Origin: Arthrobacter sp. TMP15
Lineage (GTDB): Bacteria > Actinomycetota > Actinomycetes > Actinomycetales > Micrococcaceae
Assembly (NCBI RefSeq): GCF_039529835.1
Contig: NZ_CP154262.1
Span: forward strand, 1,984,001-2,048,000
Direction: 5' to 3'
DNA length: 64,000 bases
In this document: in pieces, positions 34,395 to 42,548 of the stretch
Layout: every line of letters begins with the position of its first letter
How positions within the stretch are numbered: position 1 is the stretch's first letter
Notes under the pieces: model-generated
The model's input: only the letters and a program-made list of their open reading frames with translations
What the model was told of the DNA's origin: nothing
The model's database searches: none
Translations under genes and position numbers: made by a program

Positions 34395-34629
34395 GGGGGT
34401 TGGACTCCTAACATGCACCGCATCCGTAGTTCAATCACAGGATGCGGCGGGACGGGTAAACGTAATGGCGCCCAGCTTGCCTTGTCATGCTCGCCTCTAT
34501 GCGAGAAATACATGGGTAAACTGGCACCGACAGCCATTTTATATTCTTCGGCGGTCCATCCCTAACCTACCCCGCTTGAGTAAGTCCGCGCCGGGTGAAC
34601 ATACCGCTCGATTTGAAGGAGAGGCACAG

Positions 34630-35430
34630 TTGGCCAACAAAAGTAAGCCAGGCCGTGAAACCAAGGCACGTGTTGCCCGCATGCAAGCCAACCAGGCGAT
34701 GCACCAGCGAGCAGTGCAGCGACGCAAGCGCGACAATATCATCGCCTTCGTCGCCATGGGTGTGGCTCTAGTGATCGCCATCGTGCTGGCACTGACTGTG
34801 TTCATGCCCAAGGACAACGGCGCAGCGGACGGCAGCACGGGGGACAAAGCTGCAACAGAGAATAATGCAACTCCCCCAGCCGGCACTCCTGCCGGGACCA
34901 ACAGCCCCACCGTGCCCAAGGCAGAAGCGGCCGCTGGCAAAACGTTCACCGGCACGTTGACGCTCAATGGCAAGCCTCTGGGGATCAGCCTCGATGGCAC
35001 CAAAGCTCCCCAAGCGGCCGCCGTCTTCAAGTCCTTGGCCGACTCAGATTTCATGAATGGTAAGCTCTGCCACCGTTTGGCCGACGCACCCAACTTTGGC
35101 GTCCTGCAGTGCGGCTCGCTAAAAGGCAATGGAGAGGGTGATCCCGGGTACCAATGGGGTCCGGTAGAAAATACCCCGGCAGATGGCACCTACCCAGCCG
35201 GAACCATTGCTGTGGCGCGCGCAGGAACTACTTATTCAAACGGCACACAGTTTTTCATCACCTTCAAAGACACCATCCTCCCCCAGGAAGACGGCGGCTA
35301 CACCATTGTTGGCAAGGTCACTAGCGGTCTTGACGTTGTAACTGCAATAGCCAAGACCGGGATTGAGGGCGACAGCACTGACGGTACGCCCAAGACCAAG
35401 GTGACGATAGACTCGTTCAAGCTCAACTAA
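34630..35430 (+). CDS. Membrane-anchored cyclophilin-type peptidyl-prolyl isomerase
   Basis: The 266 residues start at TTG 34630, preceded by GAAGGAGAGG. A highly basic N-terminus (KSKPGRETKARVARMQ) leads to one transmembrane helix (about 36-58), then a Pro/Thr/Gly-rich linker to about residue 98, and an extracytoplasmic cyclophilin domain with LCHRLADAPNFGVLQCGSL, YPAGTIAVARAG and NGTQFFITFKD. It probably assists folding of exported proteins. The in-frame region upstream overlaps hisS on the other strand and is not coding. Confidence 0.93.
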   Translation: MANKSKPGRETKARVARMQANQAMHQRAVQRRKRDNIIAFVAMGVALVIAIVLALTVFMPKDNGAADGSTGDKAATENNATPPAGTPAGTNSPTVPKAEAAAGKTFTGTLTLNGKPLGISLDGTKAPQAAAVFKSLADSDFMNGKLCHRLADAPNFGVLQCGSLKGNGEGDPGYQWGPVENTPADGTYPAGTIAVARAGTTYSNGTQFFITFKDTILPQEDGGYTIVGKVTSGLDVVTAIAKTGIEGDSTDGTPKTKVTIDSFKLN

Positions 35431-35551
35431 TTTTCACCAGGCCATCCCTTGGTCCTGCACGCTTGTGCTCACCGAGGGAAAAGTTTCATTGAGGTCCCGG
35501 CCGTGCCCATGCACCATCTGCCAGTTTCCAACAAGCGAAAGATTTTTAGCG

Positions 35552-37165
35552 GTGACACACAGTCAAGAATCCGACGAAACACTTGCCTCGGCCACAGGGC
35601 ATGACTCCACAACAGAGCCTGGTTTACCTGCTCAGGAAGACCCGTCTGCGGCTCCTCTCCAGGAGGCCGTGCCTGCGAAAGGTGCTGAGCCTGCAGAATC
35701 CTCAGTAGCAGCTGACTCCGCTGCCACAGACTCTCCTGCCACAGATTCCCCGGCCACTGATTCCCCTGCGCCGGCAAAACCGGCTGCACCAGCAAAACCG
35801 CGGGTACCGGCGCCGTCACCTTCCCCGGCAGCTTTTGCCGCCCGGCCCAAGGTGGCTGCCACAGCTCAAGCACCTGCACCGGGTGCTCCTGCCGCCGCCG
35901 TGCCCGTAGTGGACCTCGTTGAGGCCGCCAAATTTGGTCGGGCGGAGGAAGACGGACACGTTTTTCTGCTCCTCGATGGCGAAGAATTTCCCGTGGGGCA
36001 ATATCCAGGCGCCAGCAAAGATGAGGCGTTGGCCTACTTTGCCCGCAAATTTGATGACATTCTTGCCCAGATAACTTTGCTGGAACAGCGTGTTGAGGCC
36101 AAAGCAGCCACAACGGATATGCACAAGACAGTAGGACACCTGCGCGAGCAACTCGGGGAACGCACTGCCGTGGGAGACGTCAACGCCGCTTTGACCCGAC
36201 TTGTCACTCTCGAGGCCAGCATCAAAGCCCTTGCCGGTGCCGAACGCGCCACTCACGACGCAGCCCGCGCAGTAGAACTGGCTGCCCGCGAAGCAATCGT
36301 CGCCGAAGCCGAAGGCATTGCTGGCGAAGACCCTGCGGCCATTCAGTGGAAGGTCAGCAGCGCCCGTATGAACGAGCTCTTTGAGTCCTGGAAGCAGGCT
36401 CAAAAGTCAGGCATGCGACTTGGCCGAGCAACAGAAGAGGGATTGTGGAAGCGATTCCGTAGCGCCCGCACAGTGTTTGATCGTCATCGTCGTGCTTACT
36501 TCTCGCAGCTGGATAACAACAATGCTGCGGCAAAGACTGCCAAGGAAGCCTTGATCGAAGCTGCCGAGCAGCTATCCTCATCGACCGATTGGGGCTTCGC
36601 CGCTGGCGAGTACCGTCGCCTAATGGACCAGTGGAAGAGTTCCCCTCGCGCCAGCCGCAAAGATGACGACGCCCTGTGGGCCCGTTTCCGCGGGGCCCAA
36701 GATAAGTTCTTTGCCGCTCGACAGGGCGCTAATAACGCTCTCGATGAAGAATTCGGCGCCAACCTTGTTGTCAAGGAAGCGTTGATCCTCGAAGCACAAG
36801 CACTGCTTCCCATCAAGGATCTCAATACCGCCAAGAAGTCACTGCAGAACATCCGCGACCGCTGGGAAGTCGCCGGTAAAGTTCCACGCGATGACATGCA
36901 GCGTGTTGAGGCGGGAATGCGCAAGGTCGAGGATGCTGTTCGGGCTGCCGATGAAGACAACTGGCGCCGCAGTGATCCGGAAGCGAAAGCCCGCACCAGC
37001 AGCGCCTTGAGTCAACTTGAAGCGACCATTGCAGGCTTGCGCGAAGATCTCGAGAAAGCCCAGAAGGCCGGGGACGCCAGGAAGGTCGCTAAAGCAACTG
37101 AGGCACTCGAAGCCCGTGAACTGTGGCTGGAGCAAATTCAGAAGGCAGCAGCAGACTTCTCATAG
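35552..37165 (+). CDS. DUF349-domain protein
   Basis: The 537 residues start at GTG 35552 (VTHSQESDET). The first roughly 130 residues are low-complexity Ala/Pro/Ser with a repeated ATDSP unit. A short globular segment EDGHVFLLLDGEEFPVGQYPG follows, then at least three DUF349 helical repeats (for example WKVSSARMNELFESWKQ, YRRLMDQWKSSPRASRKDDDALWARFRGAQDKFF as successive motifs), and a coiled-coil C-terminus. DUF349 proteins are of unknown function. It follows the cyclophilin gene by 121 nt and ends at a strong terminator. Confidence 0.9.
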   Translation: MTHSQESDETLASATGHDSTTEPGLPAQEDPSAAPLQEAVPAKGAEPAESSVAADSAATDSPATDSPATDSPAPAKPAAPAKPRVPAPSPSPAAFAARPKVAATAQAPAPGAPAAAVPVVDLVEAAKFGRAEEDGHVFLLLDGEEFPVGQYPGASKDEALAYFARKFDDILAQITLLEQRVEAKAATTDMHKTVGHLREQLGERTAVGDVNAALTRLVTLEASIKALAGAERATHDAARAVELAAREAIVAEAEGIAGEDPAAIQWKVSSARMNELFESWKQAQKSGMRLGRATEEGLWKRFRSARTVFDRHRRAYFSQLDNNNAAAKTAKEALIEAAEQLSSSTDWGFAAGEYRRLMDQWKSSPRASRKDDDALWARFRGAQDKFFAARQGANNALDEEFGANLVVKEALILEAQALLPIKDLNTAKKSLQNIRDRWEVAGKVPRDDMQRVEAGMRKVEDAVRAADEDNWRRSDPEAKARTSSALSQLEATIAGLREDLEKAQKAGDARKVAKATEALEARELWLEQIQKAAADFS

Positions 37166-37183
37166 AGGTTTAACTGTTTCATC

Positions 37184-37228
37184 AGGCCCCTGGGCCGGGT
37201 TGTCCACAACCCGGCCCAGGGGCCTTTT
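37184..37228 (+). terminator. Terminator after the DUF349 gene
   Basis: Arms 37184-37203 and 37206-37225 are exact 20-bp complements around CC, so the innermost pairs open as loop, and TTTT follows at 37225-37228. It lies 19 nt after the DUF349 stop. Confidence 0.9.
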
Positions 37229-37259
37229 CCTTCTCGCAGCCGAGGTGCAGTGTGGACTC

Positions 37260-37847
37260 ATGAACGAAACCCCAAACGCTGCCAGCGCATTGCTTGTGCC
37301 AGGTGTCCCTTTCATACTTGCTGAACTCCATGCAATGAAACTTGACGGCGTTCTCGTTCAAGTCACAGGTCACGCTTTTCGCAGATCCGACACGGAAGAA
37401 ACACCTGGGCTGCGGGCCCAAGCCCTGGCGCACCATGTCCCGGCAGCTCTGTCATACCGGGCCGCCCTAGGACAACTCTCCGCCGCCTGGGTTTACGGCT
37501 GTGCCCCCGTGCCACAGGTCATATCGCTTCTGCTGGACAATGACGGCAATAGCGCCTCGCTCCCGCTGTTCAGCGGGTGCAACCTCCGCCAAGTGTATTT
37601 AGATAGGTTTGATGTGCTCAGAATGGGAGGGGTGCTTATAACAAGCCCGCTACGTACGGCTCTAGATGTGGCACGGAGTGCTCCCGCGCCTCTGGCTAGA
37701 GCCGTCTTAGCAGCCATCAGTTGTCACCCGGCAATGCACTGCCCACTGGGCAGGATCCGTCAAGGGCTGGCAGAGGCAATGCACGTGCCGGGGAAATGCC
37801 GCGGCGAGGCGCTGCTGGCGAGTATGATCGAGGACCAGTCCCCATGA
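37260..37847 (+). CDS. Hypothetical protein, AbiEi-antitoxin-like C-terminal region
   Basis: The 195-residue protein starts at ATG 37260. The segment VYLDRFDVLRMGGVLITSPLRTALDVARSAP (about 122-152, in short motifs) resembles the C-terminal part of AbiEi/DUF559-neighbour proteins common in Micrococcales (GGV.VTSPLRTA.DLAR). No AbiEii toxin gene is adjacent and no N-terminal winged helix is evident, so a toxin-antitoxin role is not supported. Weakly recognised. Confidence 0.65.
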   Translation: MNETPNAASALLVPGVPFILAELHAMKLDGVLVQVTGHAFRRSDTEETPGLRAQALAHHVPAALSYRAALGQLSAAWVYGCAPVPQVISLLLDNDGNSASLPLFSGCNLRQVYLDRFDVLRMGGVLITSPLRTALDVARSAPAPLARAVLAAISCHPAMHCPLGRIRQGLAEAMHVPGKCRGEALLASMIEDQSP

Positions 37848-37931
37848 TTCCACCGACAGCAAGAACACCCCGACGAAGGTACAGACACCATCGACACCAC
37901 AGGCACAATAGACACCACAGACCTGGCTACT

Positions 37932-38228
37932 TTGTTTGGCTTCTTCTTCGTGTTGCTCCTGGCCGGGGCAACCGCCCTGCCGTGGGGGCTTCGAAGCTAT
38001 CGCGGCCAATGGCGGCCGTGGAATAGGTTGATGGCGTACCCGGGTCCTGCCATGACGTATATGGGGGTGGGACTGCTGTTTTTTGCGGCAACCTGCCTGG
38101 TGAGTCTGATCGCCGATGGCTTCGATGCGCAGCCAACTACCGAAGGAACTTGGTGGCAGTTGCTGCTCACGGCCCTGGCCGGGACCGGAGTCATTGTCTT
38201 TGTCGTGGGCCTCATTTTCAGCTACTGA
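37932..38228 (+). CDS. Small membrane protein, N-terminus uncertain
   Basis: Two hydrophobic helices (about 1-18 and 40-62) and a third at the C-terminus (about 75-97). The only conventional start in frame is TTG 37932, which would cut into the first helix. The frame stays coding-like further upstream (DTIDTTGTIDTTDLATLF) back to the stop of the previous gene, where an ATG at 37844 lies in a different frame as ATGA. A single-base indel just after that ATG would give a natural start. Probably real, with a disrupted or mis-sequenced 5' end. Function unknown. Confidence 0.6.
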   Translation: MFGFFFVLLLAGATALPWGLRSYRGQWRPWNRLMAYPGPAMTYMGVGLLFFAATCLVSLIADGFDAQPTTEGTWWQLLLTALAGTGVIVFVVGLIFSY

Positions 38229-38231
38229 TGG

Positions 38232-38988
38232 ATGCCCGCTGTCCTGCGCCCCCGCTGGATCCGCCAGGTTGAGGGCATCTCACCCATCATCAACGACGAC
38301 GGTAGCCCGGCACAGCTGCCAGCCTGGACGGCAGCGCGGCGTGGTCACTCACTAGCCTGCTCGGAGGGTCCGTTGCTAGATGCGGAAGCCGCCGACCTGA
38401 TGTGGCGCAACTACACGGTGCGGGCCCCCATGGGAAAACCAGATGGCCCTTCCAAGACCCTGTTACAGTTCTCACTCGTTGCCTCCAACGGCCGGGCAAC
38501 CCCGGCCGCACTTTTGCTCATGCAACCGTTGCGCACGCCGTTGGCCGTGGTGCAGGCAGTGGAAACCCGCCCGTCGCCGGAAGATGCCCGTAGGGACATG
38601 ATTGCTTATCTGGGCAAAGGGGGGCACGCGTGCCTCGCATGGCAGGAAACGTACTGGCCGCTGGCGCCGGGTAACGCGGACAACCGGAAACTTTCGGCCA
38701 AGCTAGCATTGACAGTCGGGCCCGGGGCCCGAAGGAAGGTCGATTCCCCTTACCGCCTGGATGCGCTGCCCAACACCGCCGTCGCCGAGGCGATAGCGCA
38801 CTTCATCGTTGAGCACCGCGCACCGGGGCACTCGATGGCAGGTGGCGACGGGCGGTGGTGCCGCCATCGAGCTGTTGGAATTTTCAACGGGCCAGCTTCG
38901 GGACATGTGGGGCATGCCAGTGGACGGGGCAGCCCTTCACGGCATGCTTGCCAGAATGGGCCTACCCGCGTCGGTAGATGATGGCTAG
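38232..38988 (+). pseudogene. Hypothetical protein gene with a +1 frameshift near 38829
   Basis: The first frame, from ATG 38232, is convincing up to about HFIVEHRAPG (38828) and then turns into His/Arg/Cys-rich sequence ending at 38981. A second frame carries on naturally as TRWQVATGGGAAIELLEFS and DMWGMPVDGAALHGMLARMG, ending with TAG at 38986-38988. Dropping one base near 38829 joins them into a protein of about 250 residues. The joined product is not recognised. It is convergent with rsh, and the two stop codons overlap. A sequencing error or a recent mutation are both possible. Confidence 0.65.
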
Positions 38989-41330
38989 GCGCGTCTGTGT
39001 GAACCCGTTGATCTGTAGACGTCAAAAACCCCGTCGATGCGGCGCACAGAGTTCAGCACGTGGTCAAGATACTTTGGGTCACCCATTTCAAAAGCAAACT
39101 TGGACAAGGCCACCCGGTCACGCGAGGTATTCATGCTGGCCGCTAGAATATTGACGTGACTTTCAGCAAGAACTCGTGTCACATCCGAAAGTAAATTCTT
39201 CCGATCAAAAGCCTCTACCTGAATCTCTACCAGGAAGACGCCCGACTGGGTAGGCGCCCAATTAACGTCTATGAGTTTGTCAGGCTCTTTTTTCAGGTTC
39301 AGCAGGTTAGGGCAATCCTGGCGATGCACGGAAATTCCCGAGCCCTTGGTGACGTAACCGGAAATGGGGTCAGGCGGTACCGGGGTACAGCATCTGGCAA
39401 GTTTAACCAGCATGTCATCGATGCCATCAACAATGACACCGGAATCTGACACCCGTGAACGGGCTGCCGGTACACGGGTCTCAAGAGGCGCCAGCACCTC
39501 TTCGATATCCTCATTGACCCCTAGGAGGTCACGAAGGCGTTCAACCACTGACTGGGCGGAGGAGTGCCCATCCCCTACTCCGGCATAGAGTCCAGCAATA
39601 TCGGTGTAGTGGAAGTGCTCCGTGACAGCCATCAAAGCATCATGGGTCATCATTTTTTGCAGCGGAAGGTTTTGCTTGCGCATTGCCTTAGTCAGGAGAT
39701 CCTTGCCCTTTTCGATGGACTCATCACGGCGTTCCTTCGTGAACCACTGCCGGATCTTATTGCGGGCACGTGCACTCTTAACAAACTTCTGCCAGTCCTG
39801 GCTGGGCCCGGCACCTTCCGCTTTATTCGTGAAGATCTCAACCGTGTCACCGTGCGCCAACTCACTGTTCAGAGGCACCAATTTACCGTTGACTCGTGCA
39901 CCGATAGTTCTATTACCCACCTCCGTGTGCACGGAATAAGCGAAGTCTACCGGGGTTGACCCCTCAGGAAGGGCTATAACTTGTCCCTTGGGAGTGTAGA
40001 CGTACACTTCCTTGGTGTTCATTTCATAACGCAGCGACTCTAGAAACTCATTGGGGTCACTGGTCTCCTGCTGCCAGTCGACAAGGGTGCGCAACCAATT
40101 CATGTCCTCCTGGACACTTACTGGGGCCTTGTTTCCGGTCTTATACTTCCAGTGAGCTGCAACACCGTACTCTGCACGCTGATGCATTTCAAGGGTACGA
40201 ATTTGAATCTCAACTAATTTGCCACCTGGGCCAACAACCGTTGTGTGCAGTGACTGGTACATATTGAACTTAGGCAACGCAATATAGTCTTTGAACCGTC
40301 CAACCAAGGGACTCCACAACGCGTGAATTTGTCCCAGCGCAGCATAGCAATCGCCCACGGAGTCAACTAGTATGCGGACACCTATGAGGTCATTGATGTC
40401 ATCAAAGTCTTTGTTTCGAACCACCATTTTTTGGTAGATCGAATAGTAATGCTTGGGCCGGCCCGTGACATCCGCTTTGAGTTTTGAGACACGCAACATT
40501 TCAACGATCTCACGCCGAATAATGCTCAGTTGCTTCTCACGTTCAGGTGAACGGTCTTGAACCATCCTGACAATTTCTTCATACACTTTGGGATAAAGTG
40601 CTGCGAAGGAAAGCTCTTCAAGCTCCCACTTCATGGCGTTCATACCTAATCGATGGGCCAAAGGCGCGAAGATATCTAGGGTTTCACGGGCCTTCTTGCC
40701 TGAGGATGCTGCCGAAACAAACCGCCAAGTACGAGCGTTGTGCAGCCTGTCGGCAAGTTTAATGACCAACACACGAATGTCCTTGGCCATGGCAATGACC
40801 ATTTTTCGCACTGTTTCGGCCTGTGCAGCGTCGCCAAACTCGACCTTGTCCAGCTTAGTTACACCATCAACAAGCATCGTGATCTCGGGCCCGAAATCGC
40901 GTTCCAATTCAACTAGCGTGTAAGAGGTATCTTCCACGGTATCGTGCAGCAGTGCCGCGGCTAGAGTGCTCCCGGTCATCCCCATTTCGGCGAGGATGGT
41001 GGCCACGGCCACAGGGTGGGTGATGTAGGGGTCCCCACTCTTGCGCTTCTGGCCCTCATGGTATTGCTCAGCAACAGTGAAAGCTCGCTGAATCAGGTCA
41101 AAGTCTTCTTTGGGATTCCTGGCACGCACTATGCGAAGTAACGGTTCCAGAATAGGGGAATAGCTCTCGTTCGACCATCCTGTAAGCCGGGCAAGGCGAG
41201 ACCTTGTCCGTTCACGACGTCCTGGGAACGTGGGCTTGGGTTCACCGGCCAGCGGACGCTCTGGAGTGCCCGATGCACTCTTCCTGCTGCTATCGGTCAA
41301 AATCTCATGCGAGGGCGATTCTTCGTTCAA
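38985..41330 (-). CDS. relA: Bifunctional (p)ppGpp synthetase/hydrolase (Rel/RSH)
   Basis: Controls the stringent response. Order: HD hydrolase domain with ALLHDTVEDTSYT, synthetase domain with GRPKHYYSIYQKM and the YQSLHTTV motif, TGS domain, zinc-finger-like CCTPVPPDPISGYVT region and C-terminal ACT domain. TTG 41330 (LNEESPSHEIL) is chosen because GGGAGG lies seven bases upstream; a TTG 26 codons earlier also opens the frame. The product is 781 residues, normal for actinobacterial Rel. It lies downstream of secDF. Confidence 0.95.
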   Translation of the reverse strand: MNEESPSHEILTDSSRKSASGTPERPLAGEPKPTFPGRRERTRSRLARLTGWSNESYSPILEPLLRIVRARNPKEDFDLIQRAFTVAEQYHEGQKRKSGDPYITHPVAVATILAEMGMTGSTLAAALLHDTVEDTSYTLVELERDFGPEITMLVDGVTKLDKVEFGDAAQAETVRKMVIAMAKDIRVLVIKLADRLHNARTWRFVSAASSGKKARETLDIFAPLAHRLGMNAMKWELEELSFAALYPKVYEEIVRMVQDRSPEREKQLSIIRREIVEMLRVSKLKADVTGRPKHYYSIYQKMVVRNKDFDDINDLIGVRILVDSVGDCYAALGQIHALWSPLVGRFKDYIALPKFNMYQSLHTTVVGPGGKLVEIQIRTLEMHQRAEYGVAAHWKYKTGNKAPVSVQEDMNWLRTLVDWQQETSDPNEFLESLRYEMNTKEVYVYTPKGQVIALPEGSTPVDFAYSVHTEVGNRTIGARVNGKLVPLNSELAHGDTVEIFTNKAEGAGPSQDWQKFVKSARARNKIRQWFTKERRDESIEKGKDLLTKAMRKQNLPLQKMMTHDALMAVTEHFHYTDIAGLYAGVGDGHSSAQSVVERLRDLLGVNEDIEEVLAPLETRVPAARSRVSDSGVIVDGIDDMLVKLARCCTPVPPDPISGYVTKGSGISVHRQDCPNLLNLKKEPDKLIDVNWAPTQSGVFLVEIQVEAFDRKNLLSDVTRVLAESHVNILAASMNTSRDRVALSKFAFEMGDPKYLDHVLNSVRRIDGVFDVYRSTGSHRRA

Positions 41331-41425
41331 CGCATTACCTCCCTCACGCATTTGCTGACCATGCGCCCCCAACTCCGGGGCATTAATCCAGTCTAAGGTG
41401 CTTGGCAAGTGGAATTGACCAAAGT

Positions 41426-41460
41426 AGGAGGCGCCGGATGCTGAGCATCCGACGCCTCCT
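41426..41460. terminator. Hairpin between secF and rsh
   Basis: An 8-bp stem (AGGAGGCG/CGCCTCCT), one mismatch, then a 7-bp stem (CGGATGC/GCATCCG) and a TGA loop. It lies downstream of secF and upstream of rsh on the minus strand, and would separate the two units. Only a short U-rich tail (ACTTTGG) follows. Confidence 0.65.
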
Positions 41461-41552
41461 GGTTTCGAACTTCGGGTTTCACCCCTGCAGTTTGGTTCGC
41501 AGACTCATCCGGTGGAAGGTTCAGTGACCTGCGCCCAACGGGTGTCTATGTG

Positions 41553-42548
41553 CTAGAGCGCGACGGCCGTTTCAGTTGCCTCTCGCTGCTGAACCTTTTT
41601 AGCTTGTTTGACCAGCTCGGGCTCATGCTCACGCAGCCATGAGTACATAGGGGCTGCTACGAAAATGGTGGAGAAAGTGCTGACGATAATGCCAATAAAC
41701 AGCGCCAGGGACAAGTCCCGCAAGGTTCCGGCACCGAGTAGGAGGGCACCAATGAACAAAATGGAGCCCACCGGAAGCACAGCAACCATCGTCGTATTAA
41801 TGGAGCGGACAAGAGTCTGGTTGACAGCCAGATTCACCTCCTGGGCGAAGGTTCGCCGAGTAGATTTGGTGATGTCCACAGTGTTCTCTCGGATCTTATC
41901 GAACACCACCACTGTGTCATAGAGGGAGTAGCTCAAAATCGTTAGGAATCCAATAATGGCCGACGGCGTGACCTCAAAGTTGGAGGCACCGTAGACTCCC
42001 GCCGTCACCACCATGACCACGAGCAAACCAACAATGGCTGCAATGGACATGCGCCAGGTCCTGAAATACAACGCCATCAAGACAGTGGCAAGCAGCACGA
42101 ACACAAAGAATCCGATGATGGCCTGACGCGAAACGTCTTGTCCCCAGGTGGGGCCCACAAAGGTTGACGTGATGTGGTCCTCGGTAACCCCGTAGGCAGC
42201 CTTCAACGCATCCTTGACCTTCAACGTCGCATCATCGCTGAGCCTGTCCGTCTGAACCTGCATGGTGTCACTTGCAATGTTTGTGACAACGGCAACAGTT
42301 CCGGGTTCAGCTTTAGCAACCGCCTCTTCACCAATAAGCACATCAGTATGGGCCACTTGGGAAATAGTGAACTGTGAACCACCTCGGAACTCAATTCCGA
42401 AGTTGTACCCTCCCCCAAACAGCGGGAAGAGGATTGAAAGCAGTACCGCGATGCCGGCAATACCAAACCAAATTTTACGTTTTCCAACGAACTCGTAGGA
42501 CCGTTCTCCGGTGTACAGTTCGTTGCCGAAAGTGGCGAAACTCTTCAT
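41553..42548 (-). CDS. secF: Protein translocase subunit SecF
   Basis: Membrane partner of SecD that uses the proton-motive force to help late translocation. The 331 residues have an N-terminal helix, a periplasmic domain with FRGGSQFTI, and five C-terminal transmembrane segments including the conserved SLYDTVVVFDKIREN. It overlaps secD as TAATG. Confidence 0.96.
   Translation of the reverse strand: MKSFATFGNELYTGERSYEFVGKRKIWFGIAGIAVLLSILFPLFGGGYNFGIEFRGGSQFTISQVAHTDVLIGEEAVAKAEPGTVAVVTNIASDTMQVQTDRLSDDATLKVKDALKAAYGVTEDHITSTFVGPTWGQDVSRQAIIGFFVFVLLATVLMALYFRTWRMSIAAIVGLLVVMVVTAGVYGASNFEVTPSAIIGFLTILSYSLYDTVVVFDKIRENTVDITKSTRRTFAQEVNLAVNQTLVRSINTTMVAVLPVGSILFIGALLLGAGTLRDLSLALFIGIIVSTFSTIFVAAPMYSWLREHEPELVKQAKKVQQREATETAVAL

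Noticed and set aside
34219-34629. N-terminal extension of the cyclophilin frame
   Set aside because: It overlaps hisS on the other strand and is Arg/Ser/Cys-rich; the TTG at 34630 has a strong ribosome-binding site and starts the conserved basic region.
37260-37847. AbiE-type toxin-antitoxin system
   Set aside because: The protein has an AbiEi-like C-terminal segment, but there is no nucleotidyltransferase toxin gene next to it and no clear winged-helix domain.
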